A DNA stretch of 64,000 bases from WTFY01 sp011523795 (GCA_965207475.1 OZ242278.1:62001-126000), one strand, 5' to 3'; shown: positions 40,473-50,575, counted from the first letter of the stretch. Notes: generated by a model from the sequence alone, not told the origin. Numbers and translations: made by a program.

Positions 40473-41897
40473 CTAGTTTCTGTTCCTGTTCTTGAGTTTG
40501 GCTTTTCGAGCTTTACGAGTGTGCATGGTTGGGCCTGAAGGTTTTAACTGAGTCAAGTCTTGCTTTTCCTTCCGTATTGCTACGCCCCATTCCAGTTCTT
40601 CATCCTGCTCATACCTCTTTCCTAGTTGCCAGGCTACATGCGCACGGGCATGTTCAACACCAAGATAAAATGCATGGCCGGTATCGTTTTCTATATTCAG
40701 GTGAGGATAAATCTCGTAAGGGTCAGTTGTGGTATTCATGCCATCCCTGTTATATGTGTGGATGCCTTCCTTGCTGACTTGTATTCGGTAATTTGGGTCT
40801 TTGACTCCAGCAGCAAATTCCTTGATTTCCTCCATGCTGTATGGGAAAGGGTCACATTCATGCAGTCCCATGAGCCCATGATTGTAGCCTTTCGGCGGGA
40901 CATTATCGATTTTTGAAGCATGCATTATACGTCTAGCCAAATCTGCTTCACGCACGGCACATCGGCAATGCCCGCTGACTTCCGTGGTTAGCAAGTGCTG
41001 AATTGCCAACTCTGAAATCAGTCCTGCTAGCATGGCATTGGTGCCTGCAGAATCAGCGTGGGTAAGCTCAGTGAGATTTCCAATTCCCATTATTATTTCG
41101 ATTTCAGGGTAACGTTTGCGTAGGTTTCGGTACCGGACGATGGATTCCGTGAATCCGAAATGTATCGGGTCAAGGATAGCGTCTGCAATGAACCTCCGGT
41201 TCATCCCGAAGAGCTTTTCGATTGCCCTGTACAAGGACCTGGTGTTACCGGGAGGACTGCCTATGACAATGGGTACAGAATCTACTTTATCCATAATCCA
41301 TAGGCTTTCTTCACTCAGGCTTAGGAGGTAATCCGCACCGGCAGTTCCGCCCATGACTAGGTCTTCCGGTGCCAGTGAGTCCACACTGACCATGAAGTTT
41401 TCTGATTTTAATGCTTGAACAGCCTCTCTTAGGTGAGGGAATTTGGTTCCTGGCAGGCAGCCAACGTCAATGACATCCGCACCGTCCTGCCTATAGATAT
41501 TTGCACGCTGTATGATTTCATCTACGGACATGCTGGGGGCGTCAACAATTTCCGCAAAAATCTGTACGTCATGTATATTCAAATCAGCTTTTTTCTCCAC
41601 TTGGCCGAGATAGGCAGGTAAATCTTTAAGTTCATTCGGCCCTCGCTCGACTGGGACCCCTAAAACCTTTGAGAGGCTCTCAATATCACCTCTGCAGCGT
41701 CCGGGAATTACGATTCGGCTGGTATTTCCGATATTCATCAAGCGATTTTCAATAATGTGTGTTGTCATCAATGCTGCCACGCTGACTCCCATCTGGCGCA
41801 CATCGTAAGTAAAATTCGCTGGCTGGATGGATTGTAAAACGCGACACAGGCTCTTTTCTGCAAGCTTTCCCGTCAGAAATAAAATATGTTCGCTCAT
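40473..41897 (-). CDS. Dihydropteroate-synthase-like protein of the H4MPT island (DUF6513-type)
   Basis: The 474-residue protein starts MSEHILFLTGKLAEKSLCRV. It has a lead domain of about 150 residues with IVIPGRCRGDIESLSKVLGV, then a DHPS-like TIM barrel (YRQDGADVIDVGCLPGTKFP, VSVDSLAPEDLVMGGTAGAD, MGIGNLTELTHADSAGTNA), and a basic C-terminal tail (HTRKARKAKLKN). Such genes belong to the methanopterin gene set and are thought to replace DHPS by joining the pterin to beta-RFA-phosphate. The canonical sulfa-site SRKRF of FolP is absent. It is the first gene of the minus-strand operon with DUF447 and mfnB. Confidence 0.88.
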   Translation of the reverse strand: MSEHILFLTGKLAEKSLCRVLQSIQPANFTYDVRQMGVSVAALMTTHIIENRLMNIGNTSRIVIPGRCRGDIESLSKVLGVPVERGPNELKDLPAYLGQVEKKADLNIHDVQIFAEIVDAPSMSVDEIIQRANIYRQDGADVIDVGCLPGTKFPHLREAVQALKSENFMVSVDSLAPEDLVMGGTAGADYLLSLSEESLWIMDKVDSVPIVIGSPPGNTRSLYRAIEKLFGMNRRFIADAILDPIHFGFTESIVRYRNLRKRYPEIEIIMGIGNLTELTHADSAGTNAMLAGLISELAIQHLLTTEVSGHCRCAVREADLARRIMHASKIDNVPPKGYNHGLMGLHECDPFPYSMEEIKEFAAGVKDPNYRIQVSKEGIHTYNRDGMNTTTDPYEIYPHLNIENDTGHAFYLGVEHARAHVAWQLGKRYEQDEELEWGVAIRKEKQDLTQLKPSGPTMHTRKARKAKLKNRNRN

Positions 41898-42080
41898 GCC
41901 TTTAAATTTGAATTTCGACCATGCTGATTGTCAATATCGAGTATATATTACATTCAGGCGCATCCTACGATTTGGAGTGGTTTTGCTATAGTGCCGTTCT
42001 CATATCCAAAATCGCTGGTATCTACTGCTGGTAATACTTATGCGGTATCATACGCGCCTTAATTTATCCTGGATATCAAT

Positions 42081-43176
42081 ATGGAAGTCAGTTCATTACA
42101 CAGCATAATCGAAGACTTAAGGGTGCGTGTTACCAATTTAAGGGGGTACCTTTGACTATGATGACAAGCAAGCGCGTCTGCAAGAAGTCTGTCTGGAATT
42201 GGAAAGCCCTGAAATTTGGAATCAGCCGGAGACAGTACAGAAGCTAAGCAAGCAGCGTGCAGAACTTGAGAGAGTCGTAGAAGCAATCAAGGGAGCTGTG
42301 GCAGGAATAAGTGATGCTGAAACCCTGCTCGCACTGGCAGCAGATGAAAATGACCAAGAGACGGTACAGTCTATTACAGATGACCTCTCAAACTTGGAGT
42401 CAAAGGTTTCTGAGCTTGAATTCCACCGGATGTTTTCCGGCGAAATGGATCAAGGTAATGCCTTTCTCGATATTCAATCCGGGTCAGGTGGCACAGAAGC
42501 GCAAGACTGGGCCGAGATGTTATTGCGCATGTACCTGCGCTGGGGGGAACGCAAGAATTTCAAAAGCGAGTTGATTGAGGTATCTCCGGGTGAGGTGGCA
42601 GGAATCAAAAGCGCAACAATCAGGTTTGAAGGGGACTACGCATTTGGTTGGCTGCGAACTGAAACAGGTGTGCATCGTTTAGTACGCAAATCACCATTTG
42701 ATTCAGGGAACCGCAGGCACACCTCTTTTGCAGCTGTCTTTGTATCACCTGAAGTCGATGATGATATCGAAATCGATATTAATCCTGCAGATTTGAGAAT
42801 TGATGTTTATCGTGCTAGTGGAGCAGGTGGTCAACATGTGAACAAAACCGAGTCTGCAGTGCGAATTACCCATTTGCCTACAGGGGTTGTCACGCAATGT
42901 CAGAATGACCGTTCAAAGCACAGGAACATGGATACTGCAATGAAACAGCTCAAAGCCAAATTATATGAGATGGAGTATAAAAAGCGTGAAGGGGAAAGGA
43001 AGGCTGTAGAGGATAGCAAGTCAGACATAGGGTGGGGCAGCCAGATTCGATCCTATGTTTTGGATCAATCCCGCATCAAGGATTTGCGCACTGCTGTGGA
43101 GACAGGTAACACGCAGTCTGTTCTAGACGGCAATCTAGACAGTTTTATTGAAGCAAGCCTGAAAAGTGGGTTGTAA
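42081..43176 (+). CDS. prfB: Peptide chain release factor 2 with programmed +1 frameshift
   Basis: RF2 ends translation at UGA and UAA. The N-terminal frame begins MEVSSLHSIIEDLRVRVTNL, continues RGYL and meets TGA at 42153-42155. After a +1 shift it continues DYDDKQARLQEVCLELESPE. The shifted frame carries the SPF recognition motif (KSPFDSGNRRHTSFAAVFVS) and the GGQ loop (GAGGQHVNKTESAVRITHLP). The full protein is about 364 residues, normal for the family. It is followed after five bases by lysS, the order common in proteobacteria. Confidence 0.97.
42141..42155 (+). promoter_or_regulatory. prfB +1 frameshift site
   Basis: AGGGGG (internal Shine-Dalgarno) is followed by TAC, CTT and TGA C, as in the classical autoregulatory RF2 site. 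Slow UGA reading when RF2 is low lets the CUU-decoding tRNA slip forward one base. Confidence 0.96.
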
Positions 43177-43181
43177 AAATC

Positions 43182-44684
43182 ATGTCAGATAAAAAAAGTT
43201 TTCATGATGAGAGCAGGCTAATAGCACAAAGGCGTGCAAAACTTGAATCACTTAGGCTAAAAGGTGTTGCCTTTCCAAACCGCTTTCGCCGGGACAGCTA
43301 TGCCCAAGACCTTCAGGAAAACTTTCATGGCAGGTCCAGAGACGAGCTGACGGAATCGAATCATTGTGTAGCAGTAGGTGGTCGAATCATGGCGATACGA
43401 AGCTCATTCCTGGTGCTGCAAGACATGACAGGGCGTATACAGGCTTACATTGATCGTAAAAATTCCGAGGAATCTCTAGTTAATGATACGGACACTTGGG
43501 ATGTTGGCGATATCGTAGGTATCACTGGGCCTGTACAAAAGTCCAAAAAAGGTGATTTATACGTGAGGGTTCAGTCTGCTGTACTTCTCACAAAATCACT
43601 GCGGCCTTTACCCGAAAAATTTCATGGTCTTGTCAATCAGGAACAAAGGTATCGGCAACGATATGTTGATTTGATGATGAATGCTGATACGCGAAGTGTA
43701 TTCAGAAGACGAACTGAGATACTTCAGTGTTTGAGGAGGTTCCTGGTTGATCGCAGGTTTGTTGAAGTAGAGACGCCGATGATGCAATCCATTGCCGGTG
43801 GTGCGACTGCCAGACCTTTCAAGACATATCATAATGCCTTGGGCAGAACGCTCTATATGCGAGTGGCACCTGAATTATATTTAAAGCGTTTGGTAGTAGG
43901 GGGTATGGAACGGGTTTTTGAAATCAATCGAAATTTCCGCAACGAAGGATTATCTCCGCAGCATAATCCAGAGTTCACAATGCTTGAGTTCTATCAAGCA
44001 TACTCAGATTTTCATGATCTAATGGGTCTTACTGAAGAGATGATTCGTTGGGTTTGTAATGAAGTCTTGGGTACCACATCAGTTCAGTATGGTGATGAAT
44101 CTTATGACTTGGCGGATCCTTTTCCTCGCATGACAATGAAGGAATCAATTCTGCATTTCAACACTGGTATTGTTGAGGAAGACTTGGATACTCTCAAAGG
44201 CGCAAGGTCTTTGGCCGAAGAGCTCTGTATACCTATTGAATCAAGCTATAGGCTTGGGAAAGTGCAAGCAGAAATATTTGAGAAAACCGTTGAAGGCAAA
44301 CTCAGGAACCCTACCTTCATTACAGCATTTCCTTGTGATGTTTCCCCACTAGCACGAAGGAATGATCATGATCCATTTGTCACAGACCGCTTTGAACTCT
44401 TTGTGGGCGGTAGAGAAATTGCAAACGGATTTTCTGAACTGAATGATCCTGAGGATCAAGCAGAACGGTTCAGGTTGCAGGCTGCAGAGAAGCAAACGGG
44501 CGATAATGAAGCCATGAGCTATGATGCAGATTATATTCGTGCACTGGAGTATGGGCTTCCTCCGGCCGCAGGTGAGGGCATAGGGGTTGATCGTTTAGTA
44601 ATGTTACTGACTGGCTCCAACAATATTCGCGATGTAATCCTGTTTCCGCAAATGCGCCCGGAGTCTGGTGATCATGAAAGATAA
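43182..44684 (+). CDS. lysS: Lysyl-tRNA synthetase (class II)
   Basis: The 500-residue synthetase has an OB-fold anticodon domain (VAVGGRIMAIRSSFLVLQDM) and class II motifs: motif 1 FVEVETPMMQSIAGGATARP, motif 2 FEINRNFRNEGLSPQHNPEF and motif 3 GIGVDRLVMLLTGSNNIRDV. It lies five bases after prfB. Nothing unusual is visible. Confidence 0.97.
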   Translation: MSDKKSFHDESRLIAQRRAKLESLRLKGVAFPNRFRRDSYAQDLQENFHGRSRDELTESNHCVAVGGRIMAIRSSFLVLQDMTGRIQAYIDRKNSEESLVNDTDTWDVGDIVGITGPVQKSKKGDLYVRVQSAVLLTKSLRPLPEKFHGLVNQEQRYRQRYVDLMMNADTRSVFRRRTEILQCLRRFLVDRRFVEVETPMMQSIAGGATARPFKTYHNALGRTLYMRVAPELYLKRLVVGGMERVFEINRNFRNEGLSPQHNPEFTMLEFYQAYSDFHDLMGLTEEMIRWVCNEVLGTTSVQYGDESYDLADPFPRMTMKESILHFNTGIVEEDLDTLKGARSLAEELCIPIESSYRLGKVQAEIFEKTVEGKLRNPTFITAFPCDVSPLARRNDHDPFVTDRFELFVGGREIANGFSELNDPEDQAERFRLQAAEKQTGDNEAMSYDADYIRALEYGLPPAAGEGIGVDRLVMLLTGSNNIRDVILFPQMRPESGDHER

Positions 44685-44742
44685 TCTTCAGCATCCGGTA
44701 GGGCAGCTTGCTGTGTAAATGTATAAGAATTACAAGCTGGAT

Positions 44743-45849
44743 TTAAACTGATTGAACTAGAAGCGAGTAGGGCAGCTTTTGAATAGAAACGTCTGGACCT
44801 GTTGTCGATTGAATATGTAAATCCGGACTTTGGTGCATTTCTGATCGCAGCACGACCAATGCGATGGCACTGCCTTTAGATACCATCTGTGATGCTACAA
44901 CTTTTCCTATGGCCTGATTTCCCGTAGTAAGGGAAAAAATGTTGGTGCCAGGCTCAGGGGCTTGGTCTGCTGTTATGGCTGCTCGGTACATACGGCGATT
45001 GGGTTTTCCTAAATAATGAGTTCGTGCAACCACTTCCTGCCCTGGATAACAGCCTTTTGTGAAGCTTACTCCATTGACAAGTTCTAGGTTAGTCATTTGC
45101 GGAGTGAAAGTTTCCATGGTGTTTGCAGTGACCTGTGGAATGCCACTGAGAATGTCATGTTGGTCCCATACGCGATATGTCATGCATGGCAGTACATCTG
45201 AAAAACTTTTCCAGAGAGAGATAGCTCGTTCTGGAGTACAAACGAACAATGCTCTCGTAGATACACCTGGTACACGAATTACGGTTACCCCATCATCCGT
45301 GAGGCACTCATCATCGTTTTCTGGAAAATCTATTCCCATGTGATTAAGGGCAGATTCGGTTTCTGGTCCGGCAATTCCGAACAGAACCAATTGATCTGAT
45401 TTGTCAAATAATTCAACCCTGGATCTGAGTTTGTACAGAGTCAGTTTTTGCAATGCCAGTTGCAGCACGTCTTTCGGTAAAATCAGGTAATAATCCTCAT
45501 CTCGTTTTAAGATCCGGAAAATGCATAATATCCTGCCCTTTGGATTGCAATAGCTGCTGAGTTGACTGAGGTGTGTAGTAACCTGATGCAGGTCATTTGT
45601 GAATTGGCTATGCAGAAAACTTTCTGTGTCGTCACCTGACGCATGAATCAAGCCTAGATTCGTGAGTTCGCACAGGCAGGTTCGCCCCGTTTCATCACCA
45701 GGGTTTGGAAATGAAGTGAAGGAAATCACCCTGTCGTGTTCAACAACGGCACCAGAATTTTTTAGGAGTTCAAGCCATGAGACAGTCATTGTAGTCGTCT
45801 CGGAATTTGAAAAATCATTTGCACTTAGGCTGGGTTTTGTTTTGGTCAC
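44743..45849 (-). CDS. ygfZ: YgfZ/GcvT-like folate-binding protein
   Basis: YgfZ uses tetrahydrofolate to support Fe-S cluster assembly of certain enzymes such as MiaB. The 368-residue protein contains ASGDDTESFLHSQFTNDL and the signature NGVSFTKGCYPGQEVVARTH (KGCYxGQE) with YLGKPNRRMYR. The N-terminal 20 residues (to MTVSWLELL) may not be translated; an in-frame ATG at 45789 is an alternative. The gene is on the strand opposite to its neighbours. Fe-S support is relevant here because the window encodes SdhB, a 7Fe ferredoxin and FwdB. Confidence 0.9.
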   Translation of the reverse strand: MTKTKPSLSANDFSNSETTTMTVSWLELLKNSGAVVEHDRVISFTSFPNPGDETGRTCLCELTNLGLIHASGDDTESFLHSQFTNDLHQVTTHLSQLSSYCNPKGRILCIFRILKRDEDYYLILPKDVLQLALQKLTLYKLRSRVELFDKSDQLVLFGIAGPETESALNHMGIDFPENDDECLTDDGVTVIRVPGVSTRALFVCTPERAISLWKSFSDVLPCMTYRVWDQHDILSGIPQVTANTMETFTPQMTNLELVNGVSFTKGCYPGQEVVARTHYLGKPNRRMYRAAITADQAPEPGTNIFSLTTGNQAIGKVVASQMVSKGSAIALVVLRSEMHQSPDLHIQSTTGPDVSIQKLPYSLLVQSV

Positions 45850-46044
45850 GCCTCATATTGCTGAAGCAATTTGACTCCGGTCTGCACTAACTGTTTGTTA
45901 TAACAAGTAATTTTCAGTGAATATGTTAAATGTACAGCTAATCAGGTAGTATTTGATGATTAGCATAAAACATTTGGATGACCTGTGTACACATGTCGCA
46001 AGCCGCTTTTTGTGTGTATTTTCCTAGGCAGAGTGCGGGAGTAA

Positions 46045-46431
46045 ATGGTGGATCAAAATAGGCCTCTCTCTCCACATTTGCAAATTTATCGATGGCCTCT
46101 CTCAATGGTCATTTCGATACTGCATCGGGTTACTGGAGTCGTTTTGGCCTTAGGAGCGGTGATGCTGGTTGTCGTACTGGTTTCAGTTGCAACCGGTCCT
46201 GAAGCCTTCGAGACGGTTAGGAATGTTGCATCGGGTACCTTGGGTCAGCTATTTCTGGTGATGTGGACTGCGGCCCTGTTTCTGCACTCGTTCAACGGAC
46301 TGCGTCATCTCGTTTTCGATGCAGGCTACGGATTTGGTCTGGAAGCTAACAGGTATTCCGGGATTATAGTTTTGCTTGCAACACTGTTTTTCACAGTTGC
46401 AGTCTGGATAGTTGCCTGGTTCATCAGTTAA
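46045..46431 (+). CDS. sdhC: Succinate dehydrogenase cytochrome b556 subunit
   Basis: The 128-residue membrane subunit has three helices (about 22-45, 65-85, 105-127). It begins RPLSPHLQIYRWPLSMVISI, with HRVTG following and FLHSFNGLRHLVFDAGYGFG (haem-ligand His region). It anchors SdhAB and binds ubiquinone. It starts the sdhCDABE operon, preceded by GCGGGAGTAA. Confidence 0.96.
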   Translation: MVDQNRPLSPHLQIYRWPLSMVISILHRVTGVVLALGAVMLVVVLVSVATGPEAFETVRNVASGTLGQLFLVMWTAALFLHSFNGLRHLVFDAGYGFGLEANRYSGIIVLLATLFFTVAVWIVAWFIS

Positions 46432-46434
46432 TGC

Positions 46435-46812
46435 ATGAATGTGAATATGTTACGGCGAAATCAATTTTCCGGGATTATTCCTCTTGGCAAGGGGGCTGTT
46501 GTACATTGGTGGATGCAGCGACTTACTGCTGCAGTGTTGTTGCCGATAGCAATTTGGTTTGCATTTGCTGTGGCCATGCTGGCAGGTGCTAGCTATGAGA
46601 CTGTGGTTTCCTGGTTACAGTCACCAATTGTTACAATACTTCTGTTCCTTTTCGTAGTAGCCACTTTTTATCATATCAAGCTTGGTATGCAGGTAATAAT
46701 AGAAGATTATGTAAGGGGATGGCTGAAATCAGCTTCACTGCTTATATCAAACTTAGCCTGTATTCTGCTAACAGTTGTAGGGATTGTCGCACTCCTTAGA
46801 GTCGTGCTTTAG
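46435..46812 (+). CDS. sdhD: Succinate dehydrogenase hydrophobic anchor subunit
   Basis: This is a 125-residue protein with three helices. Segments GAVVHWWMQRLTAAVLLPIA and FYHIKLGMQVIIEDYVRG hold the haem and quinone-site residues. It is separated from sdhC by three bases. Confidence 0.95.
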   Translation: MNVNMLRRNQFSGIIPLGKGAVVHWWMQRLTAAVLLPIAIWFAFAVAMLAGASYETVVSWLQSPIVTILLFLFVVATFYHIKLGMQVIIEDYVRGWLKSASLLISNLACILLTVVGIVALLRVVL

Positions 46813-46820
46813 AAGCTGCA

Positions 46821-48611
46821 ATGGGCAAAGCATATAAGTTGGTTGAGCATACTTTCGATGTTGTAGTGGTAGGTGCTGGCGGAGCTGGGTTGAGAGCTAC
46901 GCTAGGCATGACAGCCAGTGGTCTTTCTACTGCATGCATCACAAAAGTGTTTCCGACAAGGAGCCATACTGTGGCTGCACAGGGCGGGATGAGTGCTGCT
47001 CTTGCAAACATGGGTGAAGATGATTGGCGCTGGCACATGTATGACACGGTCAAAGGCTCAGACTGGCTGGGTGACCAAGATGCGATCGAATACATGTGTC
47101 GTGAGGCTATTCCCGCTGTCGTAGAGCTAGAGCATTTTGGTGTTCCATTCTCACGTACCGAAGACGGGCGCATTTATCAGCGGCCTTTTGGAGGAATGAC
47201 CACACACTATGGTGAGGGGATTGCACAAAGGACCTGCGCTGCAGCTGACCGAACTGGCCATGCGATCTTGCATACCCTTTATCAGCAGTCCCTAAAACAC
47301 AATGCAGAATTCTTTATTGAGTATTTTGCGATTGACTTGCTTATGGATAATGATGGTACTTGCAAGGGTGTACTAGCTTGGGATCTTGCTTCTGGTGAAC
47401 TGCATGTCTTTCGTTCCCATATTGTCTTGCTTGCCACAGGTGGCTATGGGCGTGCCTACTTTTCTTGCACATCTGCACATACCTGTACCGGGGATGGCAA
47501 CGCGATGGTGCTTCGCGCAGGATTGTCCCTGCAGGATATGGAGTTTGTCCAGTTTCACCCTACAGGAATCTATGGATCAGGCTGCTTGATTACGGAGGGA
47601 GTTCGGGGCGAAGGAGGATTTTTGACAAATTCTGATGGTGAGCGTTTCATGGAGCGGTATGCACCTAACGCTAAAGACCTTGCATCACGTGACGTGGTAA
47701 GCCGTTCCATGACCATTGAAATTAACGAAGGTCGGGGGGTTGGAGATGAAAAGGATCATATACATCTACATTTGGAGCACCTAGGAGCAGACTTGATTCA
47801 TGCAAAGCTCCCGGGCATTGCAGAGTCTGCAAGGATATTCGCAGGAGTTGATGTAACCCGGGAGCCGATACCTGTGATACCGACTGTCCATTACAACATG
47901 GGTGGAATACCCACAAATTATCAAGGTGAAGTGGTGACCCTGAAAGGTGATAATCCGGACCATGTGATTCCTGGGCTAATGGCGATTGGTGAGGCAGCCT
48001 GTGTTTCTGTTCATGGTGCAAACCGGTTGGGCTCGAATTCCTTGCTGGACTTGATTGTATTTGGCAGGGCAGCTGCTATGCGTGCAGTGGAACTGGTTCG
48101 GCCGGGGCAAGGACATGGTGTTCTCAGGTGTGATTCAGTTGACAAAGCGTTGGACCGGTTTGACAGATTGCGCAATTCGGATGGTGATACTCCTACCGCC
48201 AAGCTGCGTGTCGAGATGCAAAGAACCATGCAAAACCATGCTGCAGTATTCAGAACAGGAGAGTTAATAGGAAAAGGACTGATAAAGCTCAGAGAATTGT
48301 TTTCTTGCTTGAGCAACATAAAAGTTACAGACCGCTCGATGATTTGGAATACGGACTTGATAGAAGCCATAGAGCTGACTAATTTAATGCCACAGGCTAT
48401 CGTTACAGCCCAATCAGCATTGAACCGGACTGAAAGTCGTGGTGCACAGGCACGTGACGATTTTCCAAAGCGTGATGACAAAAACTGGCTAAAACACTCT
48501 TTGGCATCTATAGATGAAAGTGGGAATGCATCTATTCTGTATCGGCCAGTTCATATGTACACGCAAACCGATGCTGTAGAAGTTATTCCGCCCAAAGCCA
48601 GAGTTTATTAA
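46821..48611 (+). CDS. sdhA: Succinate dehydrogenase flavoprotein subunit
   Basis: The 596-residue flavoprotein oxidises succinate to fumarate. FAD site VVVVGAGGAGLRATLGM, covalent FAD histidine in TRSHTVAAQGGMSAALAN, active-site region FHPTGIYGSGCLITEGVRGE, and PVIPTVHYNMGGIPTN and HGANRLGSNSLLDLIVFG are all present. The SdhE assembly factor that attaches FAD is encoded at the end of the operon. Confidence 0.97.
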   Translation: MGKAYKLVEHTFDVVVVGAGGAGLRATLGMTASGLSTACITKVFPTRSHTVAAQGGMSAALANMGEDDWRWHMYDTVKGSDWLGDQDAIEYMCREAIPAVVELEHFGVPFSRTEDGRIYQRPFGGMTTHYGEGIAQRTCAAADRTGHAILHTLYQQSLKHNAEFFIEYFAIDLLMDNDGTCKGVLAWDLASGELHVFRSHIVLLATGGYGRAYFSCTSAHTCTGDGNAMVLRAGLSLQDMEFVQFHPTGIYGSGCLITEGVRGEGGFLTNSDGERFMERYAPNAKDLASRDVVSRSMTIEINEGRGVGDEKDHIHLHLEHLGADLIHAKLPGIAESARIFAGVDVTREPIPVIPTVHYNMGGIPTNYQGEVVTLKGDNPDHVIPGLMAIGEAACVSVHGANRLGSNSLLDLIVFGRAAAMRAVELVRPGQGHGVLRCDSVDKALDRFDRLRNSDGDTPTAKLRVEMQRTMQNHAAVFRTGELIGKGLIKLRELFSCLSNIKVTDRSMIWNTDLIEAIELTNLMPQAIVTAQSALNRTESRGAQARDDFPKRDDKNWLKHSLASIDESGNASILYRPVHMYTQTDAVEVIPPKARVY

Positions 48612-48621
48612 GGAGGTACAT

Positions 48622-49410
48622 GTGGCGCAATTCAACCTTCCTGCAAACTCCGTCGTCAGGTCAGGTAAAAAGTACCTGGCGCCAACCCCTGTCCCCGGTC
48701 ACAGCGTAAAAAGAATAGTTGTTTATCGCTATGATCCAGATCAAGATGAGAATCCGCGCATTGATACCTACGAACTGGACCTAGATACGTGTGGTCCAAT
48801 GGTCCTGGATGCGTTGATCAAGATAAAAGATGAAATAGATTCGACTCTTGCGTTCCGTCGCTCATGCCGTGAAGGGATATGCGGCTCCTGTTCAATGAAT
48901 ATTAATGGCGCAAATACTCTGGCATGTATTAAAGCGATCAAAGATATCAAGGGTGACCTGAAGATTTATCCGTTACCCCATATGCCCGTAGTCAAGGATT
49001 TGGTAGTGGATTTGAGCCAGTTCTACAAGCAGTACTCATCCATCCAGCCTTGGATGAAAACCAGGACGGAGCCATCTTCAGGTCGGGAACGCTTGCAATC
49101 TGAGGAAGATCGAAAAAAACTTGATGGACTCGAAGAATGCATTTTGTGTGCGTGTTGCTCTACGAGTTGTCCAAGCTATTGGTGGAACAGTGATCGCTAT
49201 CTGGGTCCTGCAGTATTACTTCAGGCCTATCGTTGGATTGCTGATAGCAGAGATGAGGCCACTGATGAACGCCTGCAAGAGTTAAAGGATTCATTCAAAC
49301 TCTACCGTTGTCACACAATTATGAACTGCACGAATACTTGCCCAAAAGGGTTAAACCCTGCAAAAGCGATTGCAGAAATCAAGAAGCTAGTTGCAACGAG
49401 AGGCAGTTAA
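48622..49410 (+). CDS. sdhB: Succinate dehydrogenase iron-sulfur subunit
   Basis: The 262-residue subunit passes electrons from FAD to quinone. It has a [2Fe-2S] site (SCREGICGSCSMNINGANTL), a [4Fe-4S] site (CILCACCSTSCPSYWWN) and a [3Fe-4S]/[4Fe-4S] site (CHTIMNCTNTCPKGLNPAKA). The GTG start at 48622 is supported by AAGGAGG at 48611-48617. The insert TRTEPSSGRERLQS lies between the domains and is slightly longer than usual. Confidence 0.97.
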   Translation: MAQFNLPANSVVRSGKKYLAPTPVPGHSVKRIVVYRYDPDQDENPRIDTYELDLDTCGPMVLDALIKIKDEIDSTLAFRRSCREGICGSCSMNINGANTLACIKAIKDIKGDLKIYPLPHMPVVKDLVVDLSQFYKQYSSIQPWMKTRTEPSSGRERLQSEEDRKKLDGLEECILCACCSTSCPSYWWNSDRYLGPAVLLQAYRWIADSRDEATDERLQELKDSFKLYRCHTIMNCTNTCPKGLNPAKAIAEIKKLVATRGS

Positions 49411-49418
49411 AGGAATTT

Positions 49419-49649
49419 ATGGAAAATCCAAACAAGCTGCTATGGCGATGCCGCAGAGGTACTAAGGAACTGGACATGCTGACACGGAAGTTTCTTGATA
49501 CTCACTATCTCAACGTCGATCCTGAATTGAAACGTGCATTTGAATCCATGCTGGATATGCAAGACACGGAATTGTATGCCTTGTTGATAGGAAATCAGAC
49601 GTCCCATGACCACAACATAAATAAGGTAATCCAAATCATTCAAGACTGA
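49419..49649 (+). CDS. sdhE: FAD assembly factor SdhE
   Basis: The 76-residue helical protein attaches FAD to SdhA. It has the RRGTKELD signature (WRCRRGTKELDMLTRKFLDT), then FESMLDMQDTELYALLIG, as in E. coli YgfY. ATG 49419 follows AAGGA at 49410-49414; the longer in-frame open frame running back into sdhB is not the gene. Confidence 0.93.
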   Translation: MENPNKLLWRCRRGTKELDMLTRKFLDTHYLNVDPELKRAFESMLDMQDTELYALLIGNQTSHDHNINKVIQIIQD

Positions 49650-49738
49650 CCCTATATATTGATCATTACGTGTATGCTAGCCGTTGAAGTCGTTTCAGTT
49701 TATATGTCAATATTAGTCAGGCTTGGACTGCAAACCCA

Positions 49739-50284
49739 GTGAAAGACACATTCAGAAATATAAGAATTCCGGCTCCTCCTCGACCTAACTCTTTTGCCGG
49801 CCTGATGGATTTGTACGAGGCGAACTACATTCGTCTTCGGAAACTATGTGGCCAAAAGGGATCAATGCCACCTGTAGCAGTATCACGCATTACCCAAGGG
49901 ATGGATCTCTATCTGCAGGTTTTGGAACAGACCCGCTATACTTCAACCATTGCATTGACACATTATTTTGTTGATGCACAACAGGGCCTATTGGCTTATC
50001 CTGATCTCAGGCTGAGAATCTATTACGATGCATTGCAGGCTGAGGTGATTGGCCAATCATTCAGGTTTGAGAATTCAGGTTTACCTACGTGTAGTAACCC
50101 GGCACACTCATCTTTACAATTCAGATGGAGGGTTAACCGGTTTTTATTTAAATGGCTGTCATTTTGTGTTCAGCAAGGGCATTCTTTTGTAGTTGATCGC
50201 GAGTTCCAGCAAAACTGCCTGCTTACTGAAGATATCAAGATGCCATTAAAGGATCACGCTCTCCCCATCAATCTTTTTCAGTGA
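49739..50284 (+). CDS. DUF1249 family protein
   Basis: The 181-residue protein contains FAGLMDLYEANYIRLRKLCG, TIALTHYF, YPDLRLRIYYDALQAEVIG, and KWQ/RWRVNRFLFKWLSFCV, the pattern of DUF1249 (YqiB), a gammaproteobacterial family of unknown function often near lptE or the cAMP phosphodiesterase gene. The GTG start at 49739 is the first in frame. Confidence 0.8.
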   Translation: MKDTFRNIRIPAPPRPNSFAGLMDLYEANYIRLRKLCGQKGSMPPVAVSRITQGMDLYLQVLEQTRYTSTIALTHYFVDAQQGLLAYPDLRLRIYYDALQAEVIGQSFRFENSGLPTCSNPAHSSLQFRWRVNRFLFKWLSFCVQQGHSFVVDREFQQNCLLTEDIKMPLKDHALPINLFQ

Positions 50285-50575
50285 ATGGCTAGCGCATAAC
50301 CAGAGATTCGGATAGTTGTCTCCGTCCTGGTTCCAAACAGTCTAAATTGCATGAAGTCAGATATGTAGATGGATTGCAGTCAGCCTGTTTTGATTGTAAC
50401 CCCATTCTGACATGACCGTTTGCAGCACAAAATGGCAGTCGTGTACTGGTGTTGCATGGTGCCCACTATACTGTTAGCTTGAAATATAGCCGTAAATTTT
50501 TTCTGCTATTTTATTTCAGGCAAATACGTGATCCTGTACTATCATAACTTGCGTTTTTAAGTTGAGGAGTGACAT

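Noticed and set aside
49308..49418. Upstream extension of the sdhE frame into sdhB
   Set aside because: It overlaps coding sequence of the Fe-S subunit; ATG 49419 has a good ribosome site and gives the normal SdhE length.
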